Positions 27,757-37,183 of a DNA stretch of 64,000 nt are shown piece by piece; position 1 is the stretch's first letter, and every line of letters begins with the position of its first letter. This DNA comes from Parabacteroides chongii. GTDB taxonomy: Bacteria; Bacteroidota; Bacteroidia; Bacteroidales; Tannerellaceae. The notes beneath the pieces were generated by a model. The model worked only from the letters and a program-made list of their open reading frames with translations. It searched no databases and had not been told where the DNA came from. The translations under genes and the position numbers were made by a program. Where the stretch lies: NCBI RefSeq assembly GCF_029581355.1, contig NZ_CP120849.1, positions 4,124,501 to 4,188,500 on the forward strand, in the 5' to 3' direction.

Positions 27757-28563
27757 ATGAAAGCAAAGATATTTTTATTGTCGCTTGTCGCGTTTTTTGT
27801 CCTGTCGGCACAGGCAGCAGTTGTCGATACCATAAACGTTCGCAGTGATGCGATGAACAAGGATGTTCAGACTGTCATTGTTTTACCGGGGAGCGGGAAG
27901 ACTACGGTTCCGGTTATCTATTTACTACACGGTCATGGTGGGAATGCCAAGACCTGGATCAATGTCAAGCCGAATCTGCCGGAGATCGCCGACCAGTATG
28001 GGATCATGTTTGTCTGTCCGGATGGTAAGAACAGTTGGTACTGGGATAGCCCGGTCGATCCTTCCTATCGATATGAAACATTTGTTTCCAAAGAACTGGT
28101 CAGTTACATAGATACCCATTATCCGACTGTAAAAGACCGTAAAGGGCGTGCTATCACTGGTTTGAGTATGGGAGGACATGGTGCCATGTGGCTATCTTTC
28201 CGTCATAAGGATATTTTTGGTGCGGCAGGAAGTACAAGCGGCGGTGTCGATATCCGTCCTTTTCCGAATAACTGGAATATGAGTGAGCGTTTGGGAAAGG
28301 AGAGTGAGAACCAGGAAGTATGGGATAATCATACGGTGATCAATCAGGTAGACCGCCTGAAAAATGGTGATCTGGCGTTGATCTTCGATTGCGGTTACAG
28401 CGATTTCTTCTTTGAGGTGAATAATGATTTCCATAAAAAACTGTTGAAATATAAGATCGACCATGATTTCATTGTGCGACCGGGTGCGCATAACGGTGAA
28501 TACTGGAATAATTCTATCGATTACCAGATATTGTTTTTCAAGAAGTTCTTTGACAGGAAATAA
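27757..28563 (+). CDS. Secreted alpha/beta-hydrolase esterase
   Basis: A 268-residue esterase of the esterase D/feruloyl-esterase-like group. A signal peptide (MKAKIFLLSLVAFFVLSAQA) directs export. The oxyanion region is VIYLLHGHGGNAKTW, the nucleophile elbow is GLSMGGHG (Ser about 137), the acid is probably in LIFDCGYSDFF and the catalytic His lies in RPGAHNGEYW. The family hydrolyses short acyl or aromatic esters, including acyl groups on plant polysaccharides. The substrate is not known. It stands alone between the peroxidase and the convergent SWIM operon. Confidence 0.88.
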   Translation: MKAKIFLLSLVAFFVLSAQAAVVDTINVRSDAMNKDVQTVIVLPGSGKTTVPVIYLLHGHGGNAKTWINVKPNLPEIADQYGIMFVCPDGKNSWYWDSPVDPSYRYETFVSKELVSYIDTHYPTVKDRKGRAITGLSMGGHGAMWLSFRHKDIFGAAGSTSGGVDIRPFPNNWNMSERLGKESENQEVWDNHTVINQVDRLKNGDLALIFDCGYSDFFFEVNNDFHKKLLKYKIDHDFIVRPGAHNGEYWNNSIDYQILFFKKFFDRK

Positions 28564-28592
28564 AGGACCGGATAAGAGGGATAACCACTAGC

Positions 28593-28862
28593 TTAATTGT
28601 TGATTACATTCTTTTCATAAAACTCCAATGCACATAGATTATCCGCTATGACCTCTATTGCTACCTGTCCGCCTTGCCAGGCATAAACAGAATCGATGAA
28701 GCTATCCGTCAGGCGGATAGCTTCCGTCATGTTCAGTTCATTCATCCAGTGTTTGAGATCCTCTAGTTTTTGGAGGGTGACAGGCTGTATGTTGCGTAAG
28801 CCGGAGAAGGCGATGTCGGAAAGCAGGAGTTCCAATTCGGCAAGGAGGTTTTTAAGTATCAT
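28593..28862 (-). CDS. Small hypothetical protein at the end of the MoxR/VWA operon
   Basis: An 89-residue protein with no family I recognise. It is predicted helical and soluble: leucine-rich at the start (MILKNLLAELELLLSDIAF) with a later helix AIRLTDSFIDSVYAW. No signal peptide or membrane segment is seen. It lies 18 bp after the SWIM gene in the same orientation, so it is probably co-expressed. The coding frame is credible because of the operon spacing and an ordinary amino-acid mix. It could be a small adaptor of the system. The long antisense frame here is judged a shadow. Confidence 0.65.
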   Translation of the reverse strand: MILKNLLAELELLLSDIAFSGLRNIQPVTLQKLEDLKHWMNELNMTEAIRLTDSFIDSVYAWQGGQVAIEVIADNLCALEFYEKNVINN

Positions 28863-28880
28863 TTCATTCGATTTTAAGAG

Positions 28881-30638
28881 TTAGAAATAGAAATTGTCGG
28901 TCTCTGAAGCTGTGACGATACTGACCGGGATCAATGTATCCGGACGTTTCAGGCAAACCATATACCGCTGTTTTGCTTCTGCGTACCACTGTCCCATCTG
29001 TTCCAATCGGCGGATGGCATTCCGGTTCAGCTCGTTATATGCCAATGAACCTTCTGTTTCGTGTTGTTCATCCGCCATCGTGAAGTACAGTTTCTGTTCG
29101 GCAGTATTGAAGCTCACTTCTGAAAGATGTGCGAACGGGACCAAGGCCAGTTGTTCCGGCTGCTTCTTGCGGAAATAATCGTACCGCTGTTCGGGGCGTA
29201 TTGTCAGGTCGGATAACTCAGGGATGGCAAGTAAGGTATCCAGACTGCTGATCGTAACCTTGTCGTCTATTTCACATTGCGTCTGCGAGGAGGATGAGAG
29301 ACGGTTCTGCCTGTTCATTTTGAAATTACGCAAAGTCAGTGTAGATGTCGATAGCCGGGCTAATGAGGTGTTGCTGCCCCAAAAACTTTGTATTTCCAGT
29401 TGGCGTCGCATATTCTCCGGCGTGACAAGTGTTTGGGTATGCTCATAATAATCAGCCATACTCGAAGTCAGGGTACAGATACTCTGTTTCTCATGGTAGA
29501 AGAAATAAGCCGTAATACCGAAATATCCTGAACGGGTCTGCCACGGATAAGCTCCCAGACCTGTAAAATGTCCGATGGGGGTTGTATAATAATCCGACCG
29601 TGTCCCTTCGATCAGTTTACTGAGCATTTCGTTGTTCTGTGTGTTCCGTAAGATCAGCCTAAGTGTGTTATGTAACCGCGACAATGTGGCAAAGGTAGTC
29701 AAAGGCTGGAAGCCGACATGCTTGGCGAGCATATTTTCGATGTCGGAGGATAGTGAACGGAACAAACGTGCCAGATTGCCTATCCCGCATGTCTCCAGGC
29801 GGATGGAATATTGTATGGCTGTCTCCGCCTCATTTTCCCCGCAACCGATCAACCCTTTTTCGAATATGCCGGTAATGAAGCGGGAAGCTCCCCGTAAGAC
29901 GTCTATCGTCTCTTCCGTCAGCAGGGACAGTTCGGGTTGGTTACCGTTAGATTCGGAAGATAATATTCCCTGGCTACTTAGGTATGACAGGATAGCAATC
30001 AATTTGTGTTTGCACAATCCGTTTTCTCCGCATTTGCATACAGAACGATTAAGGCTGTCATCTTTTGGGAAATAGACCGTTATATTTTCTGTGTTGATGG
30101 TCGCTTCGAGCATGTCGCTTTCGATGAAGTCCGCCGTCCAACCATCCTGGATAAGACGGAGCGTATCTTCAAATAGCTTTTTACCTGCCTGCTTGCGGAG
30201 CTGTGCCAAGTCTACCTTCTTCAACTCTTCCCAATCGTTGGCTGATGACTGTCGGGATACAGTTTCCGAAACGGCTTCCTGCTTGTTCTCTTCGGTGGCG
30301 GCTTCTTCTGTCTTTTCTTCTACTTCCTTCGCCGCATAATCAGCCGCAACAAGTATTCCCATCAGGATATGTTTGCAGACTGTTTTAGAGGGACAGCTAC
30401 AGGTACTTTGGGATATATTGGGATTCAGGGAGACTGTTATCTCGTCCAACTGAACTTGCAGGTGGTCGCCTGCTACGACCAGTTTGACCTGTCCTGTTGT
30501 TTCCAGGTCTTTCAGGGCACGTTTATACAAACCTTTGTTTGCCAGCGTAACCAGGAAGGCTTCGTTGGCGTAGGGGACGAACTGTCCGGCGGATGAATGG
30601 CATCCGTCTCCTTTTATGATATAATCTTTCCTATCCAT
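28881..30638 (-). CDS. SWIM zinc-finger protein (YehQ-like)
   Basis: A 585-residue protein with two SWIM-type zinc-binding motifs. The first has Cys80, Cys82, Cys88 and His90 (CSCPSKTVCKH). The second has Cys201, Cys203, Cys209 and His211 (CKCGENGLCKH). They are separated by an acidic, glutamate-rich linker (about 105-135). The rest (about 235-585) has no motif I can name. SWIM domains bind DNA or proteins. In E. coli the corresponding gene is yehQ, next to yehL, yehM and yehP. The start overlaps the end of the VWA gene by 25 bp, indicating translational coupling. Biochemical role unknown. Confidence 0.82.
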   Translation of the reverse strand: MDRKDYIIKGDGCHSSAGQFVPYANEAFLVTLANKGLYKRALKDLETTGQVKLVVAGDHLQVQLDEITVSLNPNISQSTCSCPSKTVCKHILMGILVAADYAAKEVEEKTEEAATEENKQEAVSETVSRQSSANDWEELKKVDLAQLRKQAGKKLFEDTLRLIQDGWTADFIESDMLEATINTENITVYFPKDDSLNRSVCKCGENGLCKHKLIAILSYLSSQGILSSESNGNQPELSLLTEETIDVLRGASRFITGIFEKGLIGCGENEAETAIQYSIRLETCGIGNLARLFRSLSSDIENMLAKHVGFQPLTTFATLSRLHNTLRLILRNTQNNEMLSKLIEGTRSDYYTTPIGHFTGLGAYPWQTRSGYFGITAYFFYHEKQSICTLTSSMADYYEHTQTLVTPENMRRQLEIQSFWGSNTSLARLSTSTLTLRNFKMNRQNRLSSSSQTQCEIDDKVTISSLDTLLAIPELSDLTIRPEQRYDYFRKKQPEQLALVPFAHLSEVSFNTAEQKLYFTMADEQHETEGSLAYNELNRNAIRRLEQMGQWYAEAKQRYMVCLKRPDTLIPVSIVTASETDNFYF

Positions 30639-31762
30639 TCGGCTAACTCTTCAGGGGTTATTGCAGCTACATCGGCACCCATGCCCGCAATGGTACGGGC
30701 GGCTCGGGCATCGTAACAAGGGGTACCGGAATAGTCGAGTGCAGGCAATACAAACAACTTGCTTCCGGCTTCGATAATGTCGTGGCAGGAACGGAACATA
30801 TAGCTGTAATTCGTTCCGTCATACAGGTCGCTAACCAGTACCACGATTGTTTTCTGTGGTGCGGTAATCTGTTTCTTTCCGTATTCCAACGCCTTGTGTA
30901 TGTCGGTTCCACCACCTAGCTGTACTTTCATCAGGATACCGACCGGATCATCGAGATAGTCGCTCAAATCGACTACCGAAGTGTCGAATATCACCAGCTT
31001 GACCGAGAGGAACGGCATTTTGGCAAAGATGGAAGCCATGACGGCGGTATAGATCACCGAATCGAGCATACTGCCACTCTCATCGACCAGGATCACGATA
31101 TGCCAGGGATTGTAACGGCGTACGTTCTGATTGAAATAGAGGCGATCGGGGATGATTGTACCGTGTTCGGGACTGTAATTCTTCAGATTTTTCTCGATGG
31201 TCTGCTTGAAGTCAAAGTTCCGGAATATCTTGTAACTTGAATTGGTGTGCGGCAGTTTCTTCCCGTAGAAAGCTTTCCGGACGTTTATTTCCAGTTTCTT
31301 TTGGATATCCCGGATGACCTGTTCCACGATCGAGTAAGCCAGTTTACGGACAGGCTCCGGCATCATATTGCGGAATGTCAGAATGTTTTTCAGCAAACCG
31401 AGGTTCGGTTCGAGTTGGCTCAGGACGGATTCGTCGGTCAGCAGTTGGGTCAGGTTGTATTTATCCAACGCCTGCTTCTGCATGATCTCGACGGTCTTTT
31501 TGGGGAATAACTTCTTTACTCTTCTCAGCCATCCCGGAACAGTCAGTACGGAACCTCCGCGGCCTCCCCGGTTCGGGAAGTCGTTGCGTATTCCCTGTTC
31601 ATCGGTATATTCGCGGTTGTAAAGGAAATAAAGTGCGCCGTCCAGTTCTGCATTTTCCGGATCGAGGGGCAGGCTATTTTCTGCAAAGTCACCCAGTATG
31701 AGTCGCCAGCGGTTGACTATTTCCTGTTTGTTATTCGGGTTGTCCATCATGCGATCCTCCAT
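30614..31762 (-). CDS. VWA-domain protein (YehP-like)
   Basis: A 382-residue cytoplasmic protein. The C-terminal half is a von Willebrand A domain with an intact metal-ion-dependent adhesion site: DESGS (Asp227, Ser229, Ser231), GGGTDIHKAL near 285 and VVLVSDLYDG near 310. The N-terminal half (about 1-210) is helical and unassigned. VWA proteins next to MoxR ATPases act as partners that engage the client protein. It overlaps both neighbours (16 bp with DUF5682, 25 bp with SWIM). E. coli yehP is the nearest counterpart by size and order. The first ATG is used; ATGs at 31750 and 31747 are alternatives. Confidence 0.85.
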   Translation of the reverse strand: MEDRMMDNPNNKQEIVNRWRLILGDFAENSLPLDPENAELDGALYFLYNREYTDEQGIRNDFPNRGGRGGSVLTVPGWLRRVKKLFPKKTVEIMQKQALDKYNLTQLLTDESVLSQLEPNLGLLKNILTFRNMMPEPVRKLAYSIVEQVIRDIQKKLEINVRKAFYGKKLPHTNSSYKIFRNFDFKQTIEKNLKNYSPEHGTIIPDRLYFNQNVRRYNPWHIVILVDESGSMLDSVIYTAVMASIFAKMPFLSVKLVIFDTSVVDLSDYLDDPVGILMKVQLGGGTDIHKALEYGKKQITAPQKTIVVLVSDLYDGTNYSYMFRSCHDIIEAGSKLFVLPALDYSGTPCYDARAARTIAGMGADVAAITPEELAEWIGKIIS

Positions 31763-34140
31763 GTTTTAAGCGCTTCTGCGGCAAGGCTGTCCAGGCGCAT
31801 GGCTTCTGTTATTTCTTCCTGCGAGACGGTGATGCTTCCTGTTAAGCGGGCTTCCGATACCTGGTGATATTCCGCTACCTGTTGTCCCAGTCGGCTGATC
31901 TCTGCCGGAAGGAAACCGGTAAAGGCATAACGCAGGTTCGGCAGGATAGTGAGGAAAGTCTCCTGGTCGGCATTGGCTATGACCCGGTTTATAGCTTCCA
32001 GGATATGCGGGTCGACAAACAATACGTCGCGGGCGATCAGGAACAATCCGCAGATAAATGAAGCGGCCTGTTCCGGGTGGGTAATGCTGCTTTCGAGGTA
32101 GGCGGCTATCTGTTGGCAAAAAGTGGCTTGTCCGGTTCGCCCTTCTTTATAATGTATAGCGAGGCATAAACCGAAAAGACGGCTGTTGCTGAAACTGTCG
32201 TTCAATACTTTCTCTACGGCAGCGATGAAGGCGGCGGTGTCGAACCAGCCTTTCGCATCCATTGTGAAACTGTAAAGGTTACGCATCTGTTCGCAGATCT
32301 CCTGTTCCTCTTCTTCCGTCGTGCTTTTCAGAGAAGGGATCAGAACGACGGCTCCTTTGAATGCGGTCCGTGCCAGTTCGGCAATGACGGGCTGGATATT
32401 CCCGTCCATCAGCTGTTGCATGTTGGCAAGGTATAACAGGCTGTTGATCAGTTTGCAAAGGTTGATAAAATTCCCTTCGCTTTCCACCACCAGCCGGATA
32501 GCATCTTCGTATTGAAGATAGAAACCTTCTATACCCATAACCTGGACGGAGAGGAGCAGTTTCCCCAATTCCTCAGCCGTCATATTATCTTTGAAATTCT
32601 TTTCTATCAGCGAATTGCAGACTTGTGATAAGGTAGCCCCGTAGACAGACAAGTCGATCAGACGGGTTTCAACGCCCGTGGCATAGCGGCATATCCATTG
32701 TTCCCGTACAAGGTTTTTATTCTTCTGATTCACATAATCGGGACCCGACTGGAGTGTGGCGAAGCCTGTTTCCAGAAACTCCATCTGATGGAGGAAGCGG
32801 CTTTTCCTGTAATGAGCCGGGTTCTTAATAATGTCGAGCGTTACTTCCTGTCGCTCGATGGTAGATGTCTTTAACCGGTGGAGCGAACACAAGACACGGA
32901 ACTCGTGTACGACGGGAGGGATGCAGTCATTATCTGCGATCTTTCCTGTCCCCATGCCGGAAAGAAGACGATACAGGAAGTCCACTTCGAAGGTCGAGGT
33001 GGCATTCAAGTCACCTTTCACGAAACAGCTTCGTACACCGTCCAGCAATTCGTAAACACCTGTACTTTGCTTGCCTCTTAATACGGCCAGTGAGCGTGCC
33101 ATGTTGAGGGCATTGATCTCGTCGGGTAGCGAGATCATCTGTGTCTTACGGGCATACCGGGCTGTCTTGATGATATATTCGAGGACGGTGGAGGCGAACG
33201 GGTCTTTCTTCTGCTTTTCTATCTTTTCCCAGACTTCCTGGTAGAAAGCCGGAAAAGGCATGCCGGCAGCATAACCGCTTTTGCTGTCTGCTTCCTTGAA
33301 AGTATAAGGCATCAGGTAGGAAGCGACATGTTCCCGGTTGCAGGTTCTGAGCGATGGTTTTTTGTCCGATTGCAGCGTTTCCATAAGTCCGGAGATATGG
33401 AAGGCACCGGCTACTACCAATATCCTTTTATTGTCGGGTAGTGCTTTCCGTATCTCTTCTGCCATATAAGTTTCCCGTAGCCGGTCTTCTTTCAGGGATA
33501 TCTCGTTTTCGGGCGTTGCCAGACGCATAAAGTAACCGAGGTGGAAGAGGTTGCGGACGAAAGCCTGCGTTTCCAGGTTGGCAGCGTCCAGTTCGAAGCG
33601 GCTTTCCCAGAACTCTGCAAAACTCCGGCATCCTGCCTTACGGGCAATCATAGCCGTATAGGTATTTACTTCGTATTCTTTATTTTCGTTGTAATAGAAC
33701 TGTGTCTGCGGCTCTTCCTCGATCTTGTTTATCAGACGGAGCGCATAAGGCAGGTCGATGAAACGTACCGGCGTATGTCTTCGTGCCCCTTCACGAATGG
33801 CTACCAGTTCCGGCGAATAGGCCAGGAAAGGGTAATAGGCACGATACTTTTCTTTTTCCTCGTTTACTTTTCCATCCTTGTCGTCATAGCTGTAGTAGAT
33901 ACAGAAGGGAGGGACCGACTGCTCGTCGGCAATGTAAGGAAGCAGTTCTGCTGAGTCCGACGGACCTTCTATTAGGATCAGTTCCGGACGGAAACGCTCG
34001 ATCGTACGTTGCAGATGCAACGCACAGGCCGGAGAGTGGTGACGTACCGGAAAGTACACCACCTGTCCTTCTATATCGAAACTACCGGTGAAGAGGCGGT
34101 CTATTTCAACCAGGTCCGGTTGTCGTAGTATTCCTTCCAT
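31747..34140 (-). CDS. DUF5682 family protein (YehM-like)
   Basis: A 797-residue protein of unknown function, recognised as the DUF5682/YehM type by context and motifs. The N-terminal third has PVRHHSPACALHLQ, ELILIEGPSDSAELL and ILVVAGAFHISGLME. The His/Glu pattern recalls TraB or erythromycin-esterase-like folds, so a metal-dependent hydrolase-like site is possible; this is inference only. The remaining 500 residues are mostly helical. No signal peptide or membrane segment is seen. It overlaps the MoxR gene by 40 bp and the VWA gene by 16 bp, so expression of the three is closely linked. Confidence 0.8.
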   Translation of the reverse strand: MEGILRQPDLVEIDRLFTGSFDIEGQVVYFPVRHHSPACALHLQRTIERFRPELILIEGPSDSAELLPYIADEQSVPPFCIYYSYDDKDGKVNEEKEKYRAYYPFLAYSPELVAIREGARRHTPVRFIDLPYALRLINKIEEEPQTQFYYNENKEYEVNTYTAMIARKAGCRSFAEFWESRFELDAANLETQAFVRNLFHLGYFMRLATPENEISLKEDRLRETYMAEEIRKALPDNKRILVVAGAFHISGLMETLQSDKKPSLRTCNREHVASYLMPYTFKEADSKSGYAAGMPFPAFYQEVWEKIEKQKKDPFASTVLEYIIKTARYARKTQMISLPDEINALNMARSLAVLRGKQSTGVYELLDGVRSCFVKGDLNATSTFEVDFLYRLLSGMGTGKIADNDCIPPVVHEFRVLCSLHRLKTSTIERQEVTLDIIKNPAHYRKSRFLHQMEFLETGFATLQSGPDYVNQKNKNLVREQWICRYATGVETRLIDLSVYGATLSQVCNSLIEKNFKDNMTAEELGKLLLSVQVMGIEGFYLQYEDAIRLVVESEGNFINLCKLINSLLYLANMQQLMDGNIQPVIAELARTAFKGAVVLIPSLKSTTEEEEQEICEQMRNLYSFTMDAKGWFDTAAFIAAVEKVLNDSFSNSRLFGLCLAIHYKEGRTGQATFCQQIAAYLESSITHPEQAASFICGLFLIARDVLFVDPHILEAINRVIANADQETFLTILPNLRYAFTGFLPAEISRLGQQVAEYHQVSEARLTGSITVSQEEITEAMRLDSLAAEALKTWRIA

Positions 34141-35213
34141 TTTCCTCCTTGTCTTTCGGCTTTCAACCGGACCACACCGTTAAAGTAATCTTTCAGTTTG
34201 GGCAGATCGTCTTTGTTCTCTTTCATTACGGCACCCAGCAGGTTCTGCACGAGCGAACGCATACTGACTGTCCCATCCCCGTAATAATAGCCGTCCAGGG
34301 CGGACTGGTAATAAACGGATACAGCTTCCGCCGTGCTCATCACGCCTGACATCTTTTGTATCTTGGCTTTCTCGAAGGAGGTGCCGTTGCGCAACTCATT
34401 GAACGTGGAAGCGAGGATATCGACCACTTCTTCCTGCATTGGCATTTCAAGGCCGTTGGCGGCGAGCATGCCTTCGCACTGGTCGGTGATGATACGGCTT
34501 TCGAGTGCCACGCTCCGGATCGGCTCTACGGTCTCGAAGTTGAAACGGCGTTTCAGGGCGCTACTCATTTCATTGATTCCTTTGTCGCGGGTGTTGGCGG
34601 TCGCTATCACGTTAAAGCCGGAAGAGGCGAAGAGCAGTCCTTCTTCTCCCAGTTCGGGGATGTTCAATACCCGGTCGCTCATGATACTGATCAGGCTGTC
34701 CTGTATTTCCAACGGACAACGGGTGATCTCTTCGAAGCGAGTGATAATGCCCCGTTTCATACCGATGTAGACGGGAGAGGGGACAAGTGCTTCTTTGACA
34801 GGACCTTTTGCCAGGAGGAGCGCATAGTTCCAGGAGTATTTGATATTGTCCTCGCTGGTTCCCGCCGTGCCTTGTACCGTATTGGTACTGATACCGCAGA
34901 TGGCGGCAGAGAGTAGTTCACTTAACATGGTCTTTGCCGTGCCCGGTTCGCCGACGAGCATAAGACCCCGGTTGCCAGCAAGGGTAATAATGGAGCGTTC
35001 CACCAGTGCATCGTCGCCGAAGAACTTCGGAGTGATGGTGATCTGTCGTCCGTCCAGTTCGATCGGTTCCTTCTGTCCGAGGATAAAGGCACGGACTGCA
35101 CGTGGGGAGAGCTGCCAGTTGGTGGGTCTGGCTCCCGTATCTTGTTTGCGGAGAGCGGCAAGCTCGTCGGCATACCGCATCTCCATCAAGGGTTTTTGTA
35201 TTTTGTTATCCAT
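34101..35213 (-). CDS. MoxR-type AAA+ ATPase (YehL-like)
   Basis: A 370-residue AAA+ ATPase of the MoxR group. Walker A is GEPGTAKT (residues 88-95). The Walker B region is GIITRFEEITR, with Glu-Glu (161-162) where most MoxR proteins have Asp-Glu. Sensor 1 is in FNVIATANTRDKG and an arginine-finger region in ALKRRFNFETV. MoxR ATPases work with VWA proteins to remodel proteins or insert metal cofactors. The gene lies third in the operon, 37 bp after the short DUF4132 gene, and its end overlaps DUF5682. E. coli yehL has the same neighbours. Client unknown. Confidence 0.9.
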   Translation of the reverse strand: MDNKIQKPLMEMRYADELAALRKQDTGARPTNWQLSPRAVRAFILGQKEPIELDGRQITITPKFFGDDALVERSIITLAGNRGLMLVGEPGTAKTMLSELLSAAICGISTNTVQGTAGTSEDNIKYSWNYALLLAKGPVKEALVPSPVYIGMKRGIITRFEEITRCPLEIQDSLISIMSDRVLNIPELGEEGLLFASSGFNVIATANTRDKGINEMSSALKRRFNFETVEPIRSVALESRIITDQCEGMLAANGLEMPMQEEVVDILASTFNELRNGTSFEKAKIQKMSGVMSTAEAVSVYYQSALDGYYYGDGTVSMRSLVQNLLGAVMKENKDDLPKLKDYFNGVVRLKAERQGGKWKEYYDNRTWLK

Positions 35214-35250
35214 AGATTAATCTGTTTCTTTTTGTTTTATAACTGACGGG

Positions 35251-37176
35251 TTAGTCTTCCAGGGAGAAGGCTTTGACCAGGATATCCAGTATACTGCTGA
35301 CAAACCGTTCCGGTATGGACGATATCGGCAGCCTTTCCTCTTTGGGTAACCGGATCGTGTTGATATCTTCTCCTTCCTCTAACGCTGAGAAATATAATTC
35401 GTTCAGATGGCAATTGCCCCCTTCTATTATATAAGAAAGTTGCGCCATGACATTGAACGATCTATCCAGTATATAAAGGATATTATTCTCCATCCGGGTG
35501 GTGACATCTGCCGTTTCGAAATCATAGATGTTACTGATATATACTTTCTTTCCGAAATAACGGAAGAGAGTGTCTCCCTGTTTTTCCTCTTCTTTCAAAG
35601 GATGGACCGGAGTATTTAACTGAGGAATGAGAGGGACGATCTCGTAGTCGTCCAGCTGTTCTTTCCAGCGTGCCAGTATTTCTTCCGTCAGGTCGATCGG
35701 ATGCACCAGGGAAATGACTGCATCGTCGGGGAGGATAAACTCTTCCTCGTAAGCAGTGGTAAATGTACCGTCTTCCATGTATCGGAAGGAGTTTTGAAGC
35801 TTCCTCTCTTTGTAGACACCCCAGATAAGTCCTTTTGCCAGATAACGCATGACTGGGTTTTCGATGAAAGTAGCCAACCAGGAATTTTTGGACCAGCTCC
35901 GTCCGTTCTTCAGGGCTTGTTCCAGACGCTTTCTTTGGATATTGGTCTGTGTTTTGACCTGTTTCTTTAGCCCGGCAAGTTCAGCCCTGGCTTTTTCTGC
36001 TTTTTCCCGGTCATCTCTTTTAGTGGGGGCAGGAAGGGATTTGCTTACTTTCTGCTTTTCAATATCCAATACCGAGACAGTGAAGTCCGGCAGCAATGTT
36101 ACATGGAAAGTGCGTGTACCATAGTCTACCACTTTTTCTCCCAGCCGGTCGAATCCGAAAGTCGGGATGATCTGGTCGGCCAGGACTTCGACGGGCAGTC
36201 TTTTCCGGACCGCCGCCTGCCGGAATGCTTCCCAGGCAGAACGTTTGTACGTGCCGCTCGGAGCAGTCTCCATCCATTCATTCAGGAGAATAAGAGCATT
36301 CGGACTGGCTTTTAATCCCAGCAGCTTCATCGTGAATCTGACAAGTTGTTTGCGGGCAGCCTTCGACCATGCTTTGATCCGCGGAGCTAACCGGGCGATC
36401 TGTTCTTCTCCCCCGTAAAAACAATAGGGGAGCAGGAGCATTCTTCTGCCGGCTTCCGCTCCGTCCGACAACCAATACTGATACAGTTCTTCCAAAGCTG
36501 CCTGCCATTCTTTTTCATCGAGGAAAGGAACGATCGCATCACAGGCATGCAGGCGGGTTACCTGGACAAGCGATGCGTATTCGCTTAAGATGTACCGGAT
36601 CACATGACGGGGGACGAACTCGTCCACATCGGTTTCGTTCGCCCAATGAATCCTGGTATAAGGCTTTTGCGGTAACCAGGCTATTTGCTGCGTACAATAC
36701 AGTTCGATATGTTCGCTGCAATAGTCGAGAACGGCTTTCTTGTTCCTGAACCTGATTTTAGCGGCGGAGGCATGTGAGTTATCCCAGTATTTGAATAGCT
36801 GTCTGCTCCAGTTCCGCAACTCTTCATCCAGTTCCGGATATAATTGTTCCAGCAGAGGGCGGGTTTTCTTTTCCTTGTTGAGGATGATCTTTTCGATTTT
36901 CCTGCGGATCAGCTTTGAGTTTTCTTTCAGTAGCTCCAGCAACTGTCCGTAGTTCTGCAAGCCGCAATCGGAAAACAGCTTATCCAACCAGATCAGTTTC
37001 TTTTTAAGTGGAATATCGCTATATAAATAGTCGTATGCTACCTGTTTGTTTTTACGAATCAACTCGTCGATGGGGATCTCCCTCGCTGTGTTCAGAAGTT
37101 CCCAGTCGGAAGTACTATATGCTTCGCAATAGGTGTCGAATAATGCTGCTAAATCCGGTTGTTGCTTTTTCTTCAT
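35251..37176 (-). CDS. Short DUF4132 protein
   Basis: A 641-residue DUF4132 protein, paralogous to the C-terminal 650 residues of the next gene upstream. Shared blocks include LIRRKIEKIILNKEKKTRPLLEQLYP (against KILRKTAEELI...ATRPLLESSLP), RYILSEYASL, DYGTRTFHVTLLPDFTVSV, RYLAKGLIWGVYK and LVHPIDLTEEILARWKEQLDDYEIVPLIPQL. It lacks the long N-terminal helical region of its partner. The DUF4132 family includes E. coli YehI (formerly linked to molybdate as MolR), with no proven biochemistry. The 7-bp gap to the upstream gene shows a common transcript. Confidence 0.83.
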   Translation of the reverse strand: MKKKQQPDLAALFDTYCEAYSTSDWELLNTAREIPIDELIRKNKQVAYDYLYSDIPLKKKLIWLDKLFSDCGLQNYGQLLELLKENSKLIRRKIEKIILNKEKKTRPLLEQLYPELDEELRNWSRQLFKYWDNSHASAAKIRFRNKKAVLDYCSEHIELYCTQQIAWLPQKPYTRIHWANETDVDEFVPRHVIRYILSEYASLVQVTRLHACDAIVPFLDEKEWQAALEELYQYWLSDGAEAGRRMLLLPYCFYGGEEQIARLAPRIKAWSKAARKQLVRFTMKLLGLKASPNALILLNEWMETAPSGTYKRSAWEAFRQAAVRKRLPVEVLADQIIPTFGFDRLGEKVVDYGTRTFHVTLLPDFTVSVLDIEKQKVSKSLPAPTKRDDREKAEKARAELAGLKKQVKTQTNIQRKRLEQALKNGRSWSKNSWLATFIENPVMRYLAKGLIWGVYKERKLQNSFRYMEDGTFTTAYEEEFILPDDAVISLVHPIDLTEEILARWKEQLDDYEIVPLIPQLNTPVHPLKEEEKQGDTLFRYFGKKVYISNIYDFETADVTTRMENNILYILDRSFNVMAQLSYIIEGGNCHLNELYFSALEEGEDINTIRLPKEERLPISSIPERFVSSILDILVKAFSLED

Positions 37177-37183
37177 ATCCTTT

